Of a DNA stretch of 64,000 nt, positions 1 through 8,098 are shown piece after piece (positions within the stretch are counted from its first letter, which is position 1; every line of letters starts with the position of its first letter). The stretch is from contig NZ_CP166194.1 of NCBI RefSeq assembly GCF_045679545.1, positions 2,976,001 to 3,040,000 on the forward strand. Direction: 5' to 3'. The notes below the pieces were generated by a model. That model saw only the letters and a list, made by a program, of their open reading frames with translations. It was not told the DNA's origin and searched no databases. The DNA is from Enterovibrio sp045679545. Its GTDB lineage: Bacteria > Pseudomonadota > Gammaproteobacteria > Enterobacterales > Vibrionaceae. A program made the translations under genes and the position numbers.

Positions 1-2
1 GT

Positions 3-431
3 AGCCTTTGGGATATGTGCGAACTTCGCAGTGCCATTCCCGCCATCACGGATGCCACCACTAATGAGTTCATCCCTCAGGCGCTTAACCTTCAAGCATT
101 GGATGGCATCAGCTTTAAAAAAGGCTGCTACACTGGACAAGAAACCGTTGCTCGTGCCAAGTACCGCGGCATCAATAAACGTGCGGCGTATTTACTTCAG
201 GGCGACGCTGACAAAGCGCCAAAAGCCGGTGATGTGTTTGACCGTAGCGTGGGTGAGAATTGGCGTACTGGCGGCACTGTTTTATCCGGCTATCGCTTTG
301 ATGATGGTCAGGCGCTTGCACTGGTCGTACTGCCAAATAACTTGGAAGAAGACAGTCAATTTCGCCTGCCAGACACTGATGCGTTATGGCACAAAGCAGA
401 CATGCCTTACAGCCTAGACGATGATGCCTGA
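3..431 (+). CDS. ygfZ: YgfZ folate-binding Fe-S maintenance protein (3' part only)
   Basis: Only the C-terminal ~142 residues are present; the gene enters from the left edge, and the first ATG in this frame (position 15) is internal. The open frame reads LWDMCELRSAIPAI before a KGCYTGQE motif, the signature of the YgfZ/GcvT-like family around its conserved cysteine. YgfZ is a tetrahydrofolate-binding cytoplasmic protein that helps maintain or repair certain Fe-S enzymes, including MiaB-type enzymes. The stop codon overlaps the start of the next gene, so the two are probably co-transcribed. The identification is firm because of the motif and the surrounding NLQALDGISF segment. Confidence 0.93.
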   Translation, partial: SLWDMCELRSAIPAITDATTNEFIPQALNLQALDGISFKKGCYTGQETVARAKYRGINKRAAYLLQGDADKAPKAGDVFDRSVGENWRTGGTVLSGYRFDDGQALALVVLPNNLEEDSQFRLPDTDALWHKADMPYSLDDDA

Positions 432-897
432 GCTGAATACACCTATCGTTGTGATGCTGCGTGATAACGACATTGCACATCGCATACTGCCGCATCAACG
501 AGCGGCCACCACGATATTAGACGCCGCAGAACAACGCGGCGTTGACCCTCGCCAATTGGTGAAATCTATGCTGTTGCGAGATATGGGCGGCCAGTACGCA
601 TTAGCCTGCTTGCCAGGCACTGCGTCGGTAGATCCGAAGAAAGTTAGGGCTCTATTGGGTTGTCGCCGCATGACCTGTGTCGACAGCACCCATGTTCAAA
701 GCATTACTGGCTATTCGCCGGGCATGATCACCCCTATTGCAGTATTAGGGGCGATGCCGATTTTCTTCGACCCCACCTTAAATCAGTTTGAACAAGTGAA
801 CATCAGTAGCGGTTCGCCGTTAGCGGGGGTTGAGCTGGCCTATGACGACCTCGTTGCCTTGTGCCAGCCTAGGGTGGCAGACATTTGCCGAGAGTGA
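421..897 (+). CDS. YbaK/ProX-type aminoacyl-tRNA deacylase
   Basis: This 158-residue protein fits the YbaK/EbsC/ProXp superfamily in size and pattern: an N-terminal helix with HRILPHQ, the segment QLVKSMLLRD with the conserved lysine, then ACLPGTASVDPKKVR and GYSPGMITPIA. Family members hydrolyse mischarged tRNAs such as Cys-tRNA(Pro). Two ATGs lie side by side (421 and 424), both inside the end of ygfZ, so translational coupling is likely. The family is not certain to the level of substrate, and this may be a YeaK- or EbsC-like member rather than YbaK itself. Confidence 0.85.
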   Translation: MMPELNTPIVVMLRDNDIAHRILPHQRAATTILDAAEQRGVDPRQLVKSMLLRDMGGQYALACLPGTASVDPKKVRALLGCRRMTCVDSTHVQSITGYSPGMITPIAVLGAMPIFFDPTLNQFEQVNISSGSPLAGVELAYDDLVALCQPRVADICRE

Positions 898-1094
898 AAC
901 TCAAGAGTAAATAGCGCACCAGTAGCGCTAAGAATCTTTGGATTCACCAAACCATTGATCAAACCGTTCGCCAGCAAGTGCAAGATCCACGTGCCAGATA
1001 AGCAAACCAGGTGTCTAGTTATCTAGAATGTGACCCATCCCAAATTCATTAGCTTGAACCCTACTTTATTCGACCAAGTGTCTTAGCTGTCACA

Positions 1095-1121
1095 TTGTGG
1101 TCATGCCCGCATCGTTATAAT
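1095..1121 (+). promoter_or_regulatory. Possible promoter in the 898-1217 gap
   Basis: The 320-base gap between the deacylase and the small orphan gene holds no credible ORF. It contains a perfect -10 hexamer TATAAT (1116-1121). The -35 match is weak: TTGTGG at 1095-1100 gives a short 15-base spacer. A small GTGCC-GGGA-GGCAC hairpin follows at 1176-1189 in the presumed 5' leader of the 67-aa gene. Promoter function is inferred from the -10 match alone. Confidence 0.45.
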
Positions 1122-1217
1122 GCCGCCCGCCAAAATTCCAGAATTTATCACTGGAATGAAGGATGTTGGCTAGCCGTGCCGGGAGGCACAATAATAAAAG
1201 AATAAAAGGAACTGCGA

Positions 1218-1421
1218 ATGCGGATGTTTAATCGTTATATCCCGACCCTCATTGCGAAGCACGTCTACAGGTTGTTTACAGGACGTATTCACATCGACGG
1301 CCGCGGAGATTTCGACTTTCATCAGGGAATGGTGCAGGCGCAATCAGACGCGGATTTTGAGCATTATCGAACCGTTAAGGAAATTAATGCAGAGATCCGA
1401 CGCTTGAAAGAGCAGTGCTAA
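1218..1421 (+). CDS. Small 67-aa protein of unknown function
   Basis: I do not recognise a named family. The protein is basic at the N-terminus (MRMFNRYIPTLIAKHVYRLF), has a short GRIHIDGRGDFDF segment, and ends in a charged helix with INAEIRRLKEQC. There is no signal peptide or membrane helix. It is supported as a real gene by AAAGGA seven bases before the ATG, a good -10 element upstream at 1116, and a strong terminator at 1507-1535. A second ATG at 1224 is possible. It stands alone between the ygfZ pair and the convergent gcvH. Confidence 0.6.
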   Translation: MRMFNRYIPTLIAKHVYRLFTGRIHIDGRGDFDFHQGMVQAQSDADFEHYRTVKEINAEIRRLKEQC

Positions 1422-1506
1422 TTATACCCAGCACCTCAAGGTGATGGATTTTGAATCGTCACTGAGAAATGAATAAGGGACAGCGCTTCAAACATTTCGC
1501 TTGATC

Positions 1507-1535
1507 AAAAACACCGCGCATAACGCGGTGTTTTT
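1507..1535. terminator. Bidirectional terminator between the small ORF and gcvH
   Basis: A perfect stem ACACCGCG/CGCGGTGT (1511-1518 and 1524-1531) with a five-base loop is flanked by an A-run on the left and a T-run on the right. It can therefore end both the rightward 67-aa gene and the leftward gcvH transcript. Confidence 0.88.
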
Positions 1536-1551
1536 TATTGTTTCAGCTGGA

Positions 1552-1944
1552 TTATTCTTCTTCATCCAGACTTTCCTGATACGCCTCCGCATCAAGGAGT
1601 TCATCTAATTCCGAGTCATCAGTGATACGAATTTGGAACAACCAACCATCACCATAAGGATCAGAATTCACGTATTCAGGCGACCCTTCCAACTCTTCGT
1701 TAATGGCGACGACTTCGCCAGTTAACGGGGCATAGATATCTGATGCTGCCTTCACAGACTCGGCGACCGCACAGTCGTCGCCAGCATCAACCGTGTCGCC
1801 CACCTCGGGTAAATCAACGAAGACCATGTCACCCAGCATTGCCTGTGCATGATCTGAAATACCCACGGTATAGATACCATCGCCTTCGGGTCTAACCCAC
1901 TCGTGGGATGCCGCAAATTTTAACTCAGATGGGATATTACTCAT
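1552..1944 (-). CDS. gcvH: Glycine cleavage system H protein (lipoyl carrier)
   Basis: This 130-residue protein has the full H-protein fold signature: SHEWVRPEGD at the start and ESVKAASDIYAP, with the lipoyl-accepting lysine, in the middle. H protein carries the aminomethyl intermediate between the P, T and L proteins of glycine cleavage and can act as a lipoyl donor. The C-terminus is unusually acidic (ESLDEEE). An AGGA ribosome site precedes the ATG by about ten bases. It is oddly alone: neither gcvT nor gcvP is nearby, and I saw no glycine riboswitch in the 255 bases upstream. A complete gcv operon probably lies elsewhere. Confidence 0.95.
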   Translation of the reverse strand: MSNIPSELKFAASHEWVRPEGDGIYTVGISDHAQAMLGDMVFVDLPEVGDTVDAGDDCAVAESVKAASDIYAPLTGEVVAINEELEGSPEYVNSDPYGDGWLFQIRITDDSELDELLDAEAYQESLDEEE

Positions 1945-2142
1945 AAATCACGTTCCTTCATAAATTTGTGCTGCAGAGTGTCGGTGACTTTAAAAAGCGC
2001 ACAACATCAGATACGCAAGTTAGGAAAGCATTCGCCTAATCGCAAGAAAAATCACCACACAAGAAGCAATTGTTTTAACTCGATCAACCCTTGTCTCAAT
2101 CAGTGATTGAGTAAAACTAAAGCAAGCTAGTTTATCCACAAA

Positions 2143-2180
2143 CAAAAACGCCAATGACAAAATACTCTGCCATTGGCGTT
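2143..2180 (-). terminator. Terminator of the downstream mscS gene
   Basis: The stem AACGCCAATG/CATTGGCGTT (2147-2156 and 2171-2180) encloses a 14-base loop and is followed on the minus strand by a T-rich run. It sits 20 bases after the mscS stop. The rest of 1945-2142 shows nothing I can identify beyond AT-rich sequence that should hold the gcvH promoter. Confidence 0.75.
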
Positions 2181-2199
2181 GCGATCAAACAGCTAAATG

Positions 2200-3033
2200 T
2201 TAGCCTTCGCTTTTTTGCACATGAACATCCATTTGTGGGAAAGGAATCTCGATACCTTCCTCATCCAAGCCTTCTTTGATTGCTTGCAGCAAATCAAAGT
2301 AAACCGCCCAGTAATCGGCTGTGCGCACCCAAGGACGAACAACAAAGTTGACCGATGAATCAGCCAAAGCCACCACACCAATCGTTGGCTGAGGCTCAGC
2401 AAGAAGACGAGGCTCTGCTGCCAATATGCGTGTTAGCACATCTTTAGTTTGCTTCAAATCCGCTTTATAAGAGACGCCAATCACGAAGTCGATACGACGT
2501 GTGTCATGACGGGAATAGTTAGTGATTGGGCTAGAAATCACACCACCATTTGGTACAACAATCATTTTGTTGTCAGGTGTTTTCAGCACGGTCGAGAAGA
2601 TTTGAATCGAATCAACTGAACCTGCCACACCACCGATTTCCACATAGTCGCCCGACTTAAATGGACGGAATGCAACAATCAGTACACCCGCAGCGAAGTT
2701 TGACAACGAGCCTTGAAGCGCTAAACCAACAGCAAGGCCTGCCGCACCAATAACCGCAACCACAGAAGCAGTTTGAACACCCAGCTTACCGAGTGCCGCG
2801 ATCAGTACAATAATAAATAATAAGTAGCGAATAAAGGTATGCACAAACTCAACAACAGCATTGTCGAGTTCTTTTTTGCGCATCACTTTAGCGACAGCAC
2901 CAGCAATCTTTTTAACGACCCAATTACCGATAATTAGAATAACGAGAGCGGAGATAACATTCACCGCGTATTGAAGTAGAAGGTCTTGGTTGGCAGTAAA
3001 CCAACTCAAGGCTTCATTGGTTGCATTTTCCAT
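2200..3033 (-). CDS. mscS: MscS-type mechanosensitive channel, copy A
   Basis: A 277-residue small-conductance mechanosensitive channel with the E. coli MscS architecture. Three N-terminal membrane helices end in the pore helix motif GAAGLAVGLALQGSLSNFAA (about residues 96-115), followed by the cytoplasmic vestibule with FRPFKSGDYVEIGGVAG and the terminal FPQMDVHV. It opens under membrane tension during osmotic downshock to release solutes. It is the second of two tandem paralogues; the upstream copy is separated by 238 bases with a terminator, so each is probably expressed separately. Length and motifs make the family assignment secure. Confidence 0.95.
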   Translation of the reverse strand: MENATNEALSWFTANQDLLLQYAVNVISALVILIIGNWVVKKIAGAVAKVMRKKELDNAVVEFVHTFIRYLLFIIVLIAALGKLGVQTASVVAVIGAAGLAVGLALQGSLSNFAAGVLIVAFRPFKSGDYVEIGGVAGSVDSIQIFSTVLKTPDNKMIVVPNGGVISSPITNYSRHDTRRIDFVIGVSYKADLKQTKDVLTRILAAEPRLLAEPQPTIGVVALADSSVNFVVRPWVRTADYWAVYFDLLQAIKEGLDEEGIEIPFPQMDVHVQKSEG

Positions 3034-3225
3034 TGCGATTCCCTTGATAGTAGTTGTGTTGTTTGGTCGATATCCCTGAGAGTCGACAACGAGAGCCTCT
3101 CATTTCCAGATCAATCCGCACCAGAAAAATCAGAGCAGAGTGTACAGTTTAAGCACTGAAAAATAGTGTCTCAAATTTAAAACATTCACACTGATCTATT
3201 TGTGACTTATCGGGATGACGCACAT

Positions 3226-3250
3226 AAAAAAACCCTGTCGATAGACAGGG
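3226..3250 (-). terminator. Terminator after mscS copy B
   Basis: The perfect stem CCCTGTC/GACAGGG (3233-3239 and 3244-3250) has a four-base loop and is followed on the minus strand by seven T residues. It separates the two mscS transcription units. Confidence 0.9.
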
Positions 3251-3271
3251 CTTGATTCAAATATGCTTGGC

Positions 3272-4177
3272 TTATGCCATTTCAGCTACCGGCTTGCTCT
3301 TCTCAGTGGCTTTAGCACCTGCCATGGCTGCGTGATAATGCACATCCATTTGCGGGAATGGAATCTCAATCCCCTCTTTGTCGAGGCCTTCTTTAATCGC
3401 CTGCATAAGGTCAAAGTAAGTTGACCAGTAATCTGCGGTATTTACCCAAGGACGAACCACAAAGTTCACCGATGAATCAGCCAGCGCAACCACACCCACT
3501 GTTGGCTCAGGCTCTGGCAATACACGTACATCTGCCTTCACAATGCGAGTCAGGACTTCCTTGGTTTTTTTCAGATCAGACTTGTAAGACACGCCAATCA
3601 CAAAATCGATACGACGGGTATCATGACGTGAAAAGTTAGTGATCGGGCTTGAAATCACAGTTCCATTTGGCACAACAACCATTTTGTTGTCTGTCGTTTT
3701 CAGCACGGTTGAAAAAATCTGAATCGACTCAACCAATCCTGCAACGCCTGCCACTTCTACATAGTCACCAGACTTAAATGGACGGAAGGTCACAATCAAT
3801 ACGCCCGCCGCGAAGTTCGACAGCGAGCCCTGCAGTGCCAAACCAATTGCTAAGCCTGCAGCACCAATTACAGCGACAATAGACGCCGTTTCAACGCCCA
3901 TACGACCCAGTGCTGCAATCAACACAATCGCAAACATCACATAACGAACCATGTTTTCGATAAAATCGACAACCGTCTGGTCCAGATTACGCTTTTTCAA
4001 TACTACCGCCAAAGAGCCGGCGACTTTCTTCACTACCCAGTTACCAATAAGCAAGATAGTCAGTGCAGTCAGCACATTCATGGCATATTGAATCATCAAT
4101 TCTTGGTTTGAAGCCAACCAGCTCATGGCTTCGTTTGCTGTTTGCTCAACAGCAAGTACCGCATTTTGTTCGGTCAT
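3272..4177 (-). CDS. mscS: MscS-type mechanosensitive channel, copy B
   Basis: A 301-residue paralogue of the adjacent channel, clearly similar along its whole length, with the same pore helix motif GAAGLAIGLALQGSLSNFAA and vestibule sequence FRPFKSGDYVEVAGVAG. It differs by a longer N-terminus and a C-terminal tail of about 18 residues ending KSKPVAEMA, which copy A lacks. I start at the ATG at 4177, preceded by AGAGA; an upstream in-frame GTG (4189) has no ribosome site. The duplication is recent enough that stretches of DNA align by eye. Two channels with different tails could give graded tension thresholds, but that is inference. Confidence 0.93.
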   Translation of the reverse strand: MTEQNAVLAVEQTANEAMSWLASNQELMIQYAMNVLTALTILLIGNWVVKKVAGSLAVVLKKRNLDQTVVDFIENMVRYVMFAIVLIAALGRMGVETASIVAVIGAAGLAIGLALQGSLSNFAAGVLIVTFRPFKSGDYVEVAGVAGLVESIQIFSTVLKTTDNKMVVVPNGTVISSPITNFSRHDTRRIDFVIGVSYKSDLKKTKEVLTRIVKADVRVLPEPEPTVGVVALADSSVNFVVRPWVNTADYWSTYFDLMQAIKEGLDKEGIEIPFPQMDVHYHAAMAGAKATEKSKPVAEMA

Positions 4178-4202
4178 CGTTTCTCTCACTAGTACAAAAA
4201 CA

Positions 4203-4259
4203 AAACCACCTCACGCAATAGGAAACCATCAGGTGGCATCCAGGCGCGTGAGGTGGTTT
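4203..4259 (-). terminator. Long hairpin with T-rich tail between fbaA and mscS copy B
   Basis: A perfect 14-bp stem (AAACCACCTCACGC at 4203-4216 with its complement at 4246-4259) encloses a 29-base loop. On the minus strand it is followed by TTTTGTTTTTG, so it resembles an intrinsic terminator. It lies only 25 bases beyond the canonical fbaA terminator, which makes it a second terminator or the 3' end of a short RNA. Confidence 0.6.
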
Positions 4260-4283
4260 GGGGTATGACTGAAATACAGTCAT

Positions 4284-4308
4284 AAAAAAACCCGCTAAAT
4301 TTAGCGGG
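4284..4308 (-). terminator. Terminator of fbaA
   Basis: The 18-base perfect palindrome CCCGCTAAATTTAGCGGG (4291-4308) is followed on the minus strand by seven T residues. It lies 41 bases downstream of the fbaA stop. Confidence 0.9.
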
Positions 4309-4348
4309 TTTCTAGATCTTTTGTAACCCGTTTTTTTAAAAAACTAAA

Positions 4349-5425
4349 TTACAGAACGTCGATTGCGTTCAAGTCAGCAAATGCTTTCTCAAGACGAGCA
4401 ACCATAGAAGCTTGACCAGCACGTAGCCATACGCGTGGATCGTAGTACTTCTTGTTTGGCGCAGATTCGCCAGTTGGGTTGCCGATTTGACCTTGAAGGA
4501 ACTCGCGGTTTTCAGCTTCGTAACGACGGATACCGTCCCACGTTGCCCACTGAGTATCAGTATCGATGTTCATTTTGATCACACCGTAGCCGATAGACTC
4601 TTGGATTTCTGCTTCAGAAGAGCCAGAACCGCCGTGGAATACGAAGTTCAGCGCGTTAGGTGCAATACCGAATTTCTCTGCACAGTAAGCTTGTGAATCA
4701 CGCAGAATGGTCGGCGTCAGTACAACGTTACCTGCTTGGTAAACACCGTGTACGTTACCGAAAGATGCTGCGATAGTGAAACGTGGGCTGATTGCGCTCA
4801 GTTTCTCGTATGCGTATGCAACGTCTTCTGGAGAGGTGTATAGCTCAGACGCGTCCATGTGAGAGTTGTCTACGCCGTCTTCTTCACCACCAGTACAACC
4901 CAGTTCGATTTCCAGCGTCATGCCCATCTTTTCCATGCGAGCAAGGTATGCAGCACAGATTTCGATGTTTTCTTCTAGTGATTCTTCAGACAGGTCAATC
5001 ATGTGTGAAGAGAACAGTGGCTTGCCAGTTTCAGCGAAGTGCGCTTCACCAGCGTCAAGCAGACCGTCGATCCATGGCAGCAATTTCTTCGCAGCATGGT
5101 CAGTGTGCAGAATAACTGGAACACCGTAAGAAGCAGCAACTGCGTGAACGTATTTTGCACCAGCAACAGCACCAAGGATTTGTGCACCTTGGCCTTCTAG
5201 TTTCACGCCTTTACCAACGAAGAAGCCTGCGCCACCGTTAGAGAACTGAACAACAACCGGCGCTTTAACTTTAGAAGCCGCTTCCAGTACGCCATTGATC
5301 GAGTCAGTGTTTACTACGTTTACCGCTGGAAGAGCGAACTTGTTCTCTTTAGCAATTTCAAACACTTTCTGTACGTCGTCACCAGAGATAACGCCAGGTT
5401 TTACAAAATCAAAAATCTTAGACAT
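4349..5425 (-). CDS. fbaA: Fructose-bisphosphate aldolase, class II
   Basis: A 358-residue zinc-dependent aldolase, the same length class as E. coli FbaA (359). It cleaves fructose-1,6-bisphosphate into glyceraldehyde-3-phosphate and dihydroxyacetone phosphate in glycolysis and runs in reverse in gluconeogenesis. Visible motifs are VILHTDHAAKK with the zinc-binding histidine, ELGCTGGEEDG, ASFGNVHGVY and the phosphate-binding FHGGSGS. It follows pgk on the same strand, but a pgk terminator and a 226-base gap with its own operator-like dyad indicate separate transcription. Nothing in the protein is unusual. Confidence 0.98.
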   Translation of the reverse strand: MSKIFDFVKPGVISGDDVQKVFEIAKENKFALPAVNVVNTDSINGVLEAASKVKAPVVVQFSNGGAGFFVGKGVKLEGQGAQILGAVAGAKYVHAVAASYGVPVILHTDHAAKKLLPWIDGLLDAGEAHFAETGKPLFSSHMIDLSEESLEENIEICAAYLARMEKMGMTLEIELGCTGGEEDGVDNSHMDASELYTSPEDVAYAYEKLSAISPRFTIAASFGNVHGVYQAGNVVLTPTILRDSQAYCAEKFGIAPNALNFVFHGGSGSSEAEIQESIGYGVIKMNIDTDTQWATWDGIRRYEAENREFLQGQIGNPTGESAPNKKYYDPRVWLRAGQASMVARLEKAFADLNAIDVL

Positions 5426-5501
5426 AACAATAGTCCTATTTACTCTGTAGTCTTTGAATGAATCAATACCAAGCTGGCCATATCCCGACCAACTCAGCTA
5501 A

Positions 5502-5520
5502 ATCGGCAAACGTTTGCGAT
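5502..5520. promoter_or_regulatory. LacI-family-type operator upstream of fbaA
   Basis: The near-perfect dyad ATCGGCAAACGTTTGCGAT has the core GCAAACGTTTGC typical of LacI/GalR-family sites, closest to PurR boxes and also related to Cra sites. It lies about 80-100 bases upstream of the fbaA start. On the minus strand it follows a good -10 hexamer TACAAT (5534-5539) by a short distance, a position suited to repression. Which regulator binds is inferred. Confidence 0.55.
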
Positions 5521-5615
5521 CAGCGCTGCGCATTGTACCCAAACGTCTCACCAAACACATTAATTATTGTCTTTGGTGTATGCATTTCCGCACGTAATTC
5601 TCGGCGAGAAACACA

Positions 5616-5645
5616 TAAAAAAACGGAGGCTATTAACCTCCGTTT
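5616..5645 (-). terminator. Terminator of pgk
   Basis: The stem AAACGGAGG/CCTCCGTTT (5621-5629 and 5637-5645) has a seven-base loop and runs into T residues on the minus strand, seven bases after the pgk stop. Confidence 0.9.
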
Positions 5646-5651
5646 CATGAA

Positions 5652-6815
5652 TTACGCTTTAGCGCGTGCTTCTAGCATTTCAACAGCTGGAAGTACTTTA
5701 CCTTCAACAAACTCAAGGAAAGCGCCACCGCCAGTAGAGATGTAAGAAACGTCAGCTTTGATACCGAACTTGTCGATAGCTGCCAATGTGTCACCACCAC
5801 CCGCTACAGAGAAGCCTGCAGACTTAGCGATAGCTTCAGAGATGCCTTTCGTGCCCGCTTCGAAGTTCTTGAATTCGAATACGCCAACTGGGCCGTTCCA
5901 AAGGATCGTTTTCGCGTTGCCGATGATTTCAGCAAGTGCTGCCGTTGATTGAGGACCTAGGTCGAAAATCATGTCGTCATCTTGAACGTCTGCAACGTTT
6001 TTGATTTCAGCTTCTGCGTTTTCGTCGAATGCTTTTGCACATGCAACGTCAGTTGCTACTGGAATCGCACACTCTTTCATTAGCTTCTTAGCAGTGTCTA
6101 CTAGGTCAGCTTCGTACAGTGATTTACCCACGTTGTGGCCTTCAGCTGCGATAAAGGTGTTTGCGATACCACCGCCAACAACCAATTGGTCAGCGATTTT
6201 AGATAGAGACTCAAGCACAGTTAGCTTGGTAGACACTTTAGAACCACCAACAATAGCAACCAATGGACGCTCTGGGTTGTCCATCGCCTTGCCCAATGCT
6301 TCAAGCTCAGCAGCCAGAAGAGGACCCGCACATGCCACAGGCGCGAAAACACCTACGCCATAAGTAGACGCTTGTGCACGGTGCGCTGTACCGAATGCAT
6401 CCATCACGAATACGTCACACAGTGCAGCATATTGCTTAGACAGTTCGTCTTCGTTCTTCTTCTCGCCTTTGTTAAAGCGAACGTTTTCTAGAACTACTAG
6501 CTCACCCGCGTTCAGCTCTAGGCCGTTCAGGTAGTCTTTTGCTAGTTTAACGTCGCAATCAAGCGCGTCGTTGAGGTAATTAACAACTGGTTGTAGAGAG
6601 AACTCTTCCGCGTACTCGCCTTCGGTTGGACGACCAAGGTGAGAAGTTACCATCACTTTTGCGCCAGCTTCTAGGCAAGTTTTGATGGTTGGGATTGACG
6701 CTAGGATACGTGCGTCAGAAGTTACTTTGCCGTCTTTTACTGGTACGTTCAAATCGGCACGGATAAATACACGTTTGCCAGCCAAGTCCAGATCGGTCAT
6801 TTTAATTACAGACAT
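5652..6815 (-). CDS. pgk: Phosphoglycerate kinase
   Basis: A 387-residue kinase, identical in length to E. coli Pgk. It transfers phosphate from 1,3-bisphosphoglycerate to ADP in glycolysis. Diagnostic motifs are the N-terminal RVFIRADLNVPVKDG, VTSHLGRPTEGEY with the substrate-binding arginine and histidine, GGSKVSTKLTVLESL at the hinge, and the nucleotide-binding GGGDTLAAI near the C-terminus. It lies 70 bases downstream of epd on the same strand, as in many gammaproteobacteria, and ends at its own terminator before fbaA. It is therefore likely transcribed with epd, with a possible internal promoter. Confidence 0.98.
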   Translation of the reverse strand: MSVIKMTDLDLAGKRVFIRADLNVPVKDGKVTSDARILASIPTIKTCLEAGAKVMVTSHLGRPTEGEYAEEFSLQPVVNYLNDALDCDVKLAKDYLNGLELNAGELVVLENVRFNKGEKKNEDELSKQYAALCDVFVMDAFGTAHRAQASTYGVGVFAPVACAGPLLAAELEALGKAMDNPERPLVAIVGGSKVSTKLTVLESLSKIADQLVVGGGIANTFIAAEGHNVGKSLYEADLVDTAKKLMKECAIPVATDVACAKAFDENAEAEIKNVADVQDDDMIFDLGPQSTAALAEIIGNAKTILWNGPVGVFEFKNFEAGTKGISEAIAKSAGFSVAGGGDTLAAIDKFGIKADVSYISTGGGAFLEFVEGKVLPAVEMLEARAKA

Positions 6816-6885
6816 TTTCGTCCTCTCTATAAAGTTGCAAAAATTAATAAATTTGCTTTAGCTCTTACGAAGTAAAAGCCGTGAC

Positions 6886-7914
6886 TCAAGCCTTCGAGCC
6901 ACTGGAAACTGCGTCCATGGCTAACGCGGTATCTAACATCCGGTTAGCAAATCCCCACTCGTTGTCGCACCACACCAGCATTTTCACCAAATTGTGGTTA
7001 CTCACCCGGGTTTGCGAGCCATCGACAATGGCACTGTGGGGGTCATGGTTAAAGTCAATCGAGACTAATGGTGCCTCGGTATAATCAACGATGCCGTTCA
7101 ATGTACACCGAGCAGCCTCTTCGAGTGATTGATTTACGTCATTAACTTTCACTTTTGTGTTAACTGTGACGCTTAAATCCATCGCCGTGACATTTATCGT
7201 AGGAACTCTAACTGAAATCGCTTCAAATTTGTCAGAAAATTTCGGAAATATTCTTCCAATTCCTAAATGTAATTTGGTGTCGACAGGAATAATAGACTGA
7301 CTGGCAGCACGTGTGCGTCGCAAATCTGGGTGATATGCATCAATTACCTGCTGATCGTTCATCGAAGAGTGAATTGTTGTGATAGTGCCGGATTCAATAC
7401 CGAACTTCTCATCAAGTACTTTTATTACCGGAACAATACAATTTGTGGTGCAGGAACCATTGGAAACAATACGATCACTGGCTTTCAAGGAGTCTTCATT
7501 CACACCAAAGATAATGGTGTTGTCCAAATCGTTACTCCCTGGGTGGGAAAACAATACCTTCTTCGCGCCTGCATCAAGGTGGGCTTGACCATGTTCACGA
7601 TTGCCATAAACGCCAGTGCAATCGAGCACGATGTCGATGTCTAAATCACGCCAAGGAAGAAGGTTGATATCGCTAAGATGTAGGATGCGGATTTTATCGT
7701 CGCCGACAAAAAGAAATTCCTGACTGTTCGAGACCTTTTTAAAGAAGCGACCATGACTGGTGTCATATTGCAGAAGGTGTGCCATCGCATCAGGCTCTGC
7801 AAGTTCATTGACAGCAACGATGTCAATGTTATCTCTTCTGCCACTCTCGTAAAGTGCGCGGAGCACACTACGACCAATTCGGCCAAATCCATTGATTGCG
7901 ACGCGTAATGCCAT
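6886..7914 (-). CDS. epd: D-erythrose-4-phosphate dehydrogenase
   Basis: A GapA-like NAD-dependent dehydrogenase that oxidises erythrose-4-phosphate to 4-phosphoerythronate, first step of the DXP-dependent pyridoxal phosphate pathway. The N-terminus VAINGFGRIGRSVLRALYE binds NAD, and SNGSCTTNCIVPV holds the catalytic cysteine. The segment TIHSSMNDQQVIDAYH is typical of Epd rather than GapA, and the epd-pgk order supports this. I start at MALRVAING (7914, 342 residues) because homologues begin there; an ATG at 7935 in the same frame would add seven residues. Confidence 0.95.
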   Translation of the reverse strand: MALRVAINGFGRIGRSVLRALYESGRRDNIDIVAVNELAEPDAMAHLLQYDTSHGRFFKKVSNSQEFLFVGDDKIRILHLSDINLLPWRDLDIDIVLDCTGVYGNREHGQAHLDAGAKKVLFSHPGSNDLDNTIIFGVNEDSLKASDRIVSNGSCTTNCIVPVIKVLDEKFGIESGTITTIHSSMNDQQVIDAYHPDLRRTRAASQSIIPVDTKLHLGIGRIFPKFSDKFEAISVRVPTINVTAMDLSVTVNTKVKVNDVNQSLEEAARCTLNGIVDYTEAPLVSIDFNHDPHSAIVDGSQTRVSNHNLVKMLVWCDNEWGFANRMLDTALAMDAVSSGSKA

Positions 7915-8040
7915 GTCCCTGATCATCTCAGTCATTAATGAAATGCGGCCGACAGTCTATCTCAAGCACGTAAAATACGCACGTAGAATGTGATTGGTCT
8001 CTCATCAATATTTCTGATTGATTGGTTCAAAAATCAAAAA

Positions 8041-8065
8041 GAAAAAGCCCCGCAAAAGCAGGGCT
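8041..8065 (-). terminator. Terminator of tkt
   Basis: On the minus strand AGCCCTGC and GCGGGGCT pair (8058-8065 with 8046-8053, one G-T pair) around a TTTT loop and run into a T-tract, 34 bases after the tkt stop. Confidence 0.85.
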
Positions 8066-8098
8066 AGAAGGTTACGTTTTAACACCTAATATCGCTAG

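Noticed and set aside
1945..2199. Glycine riboswitch before gcvH
   Set aside because: No tandem aptamer-like conserved cores were seen on the minus strand in this gap.
6886..7914. Calling this gene gapA
   Set aside because: It has the typical glyceraldehyde-phosphate dehydrogenase core, but the HSSMNDQQVIDAYH segment and the epd-pgk order identify Epd.
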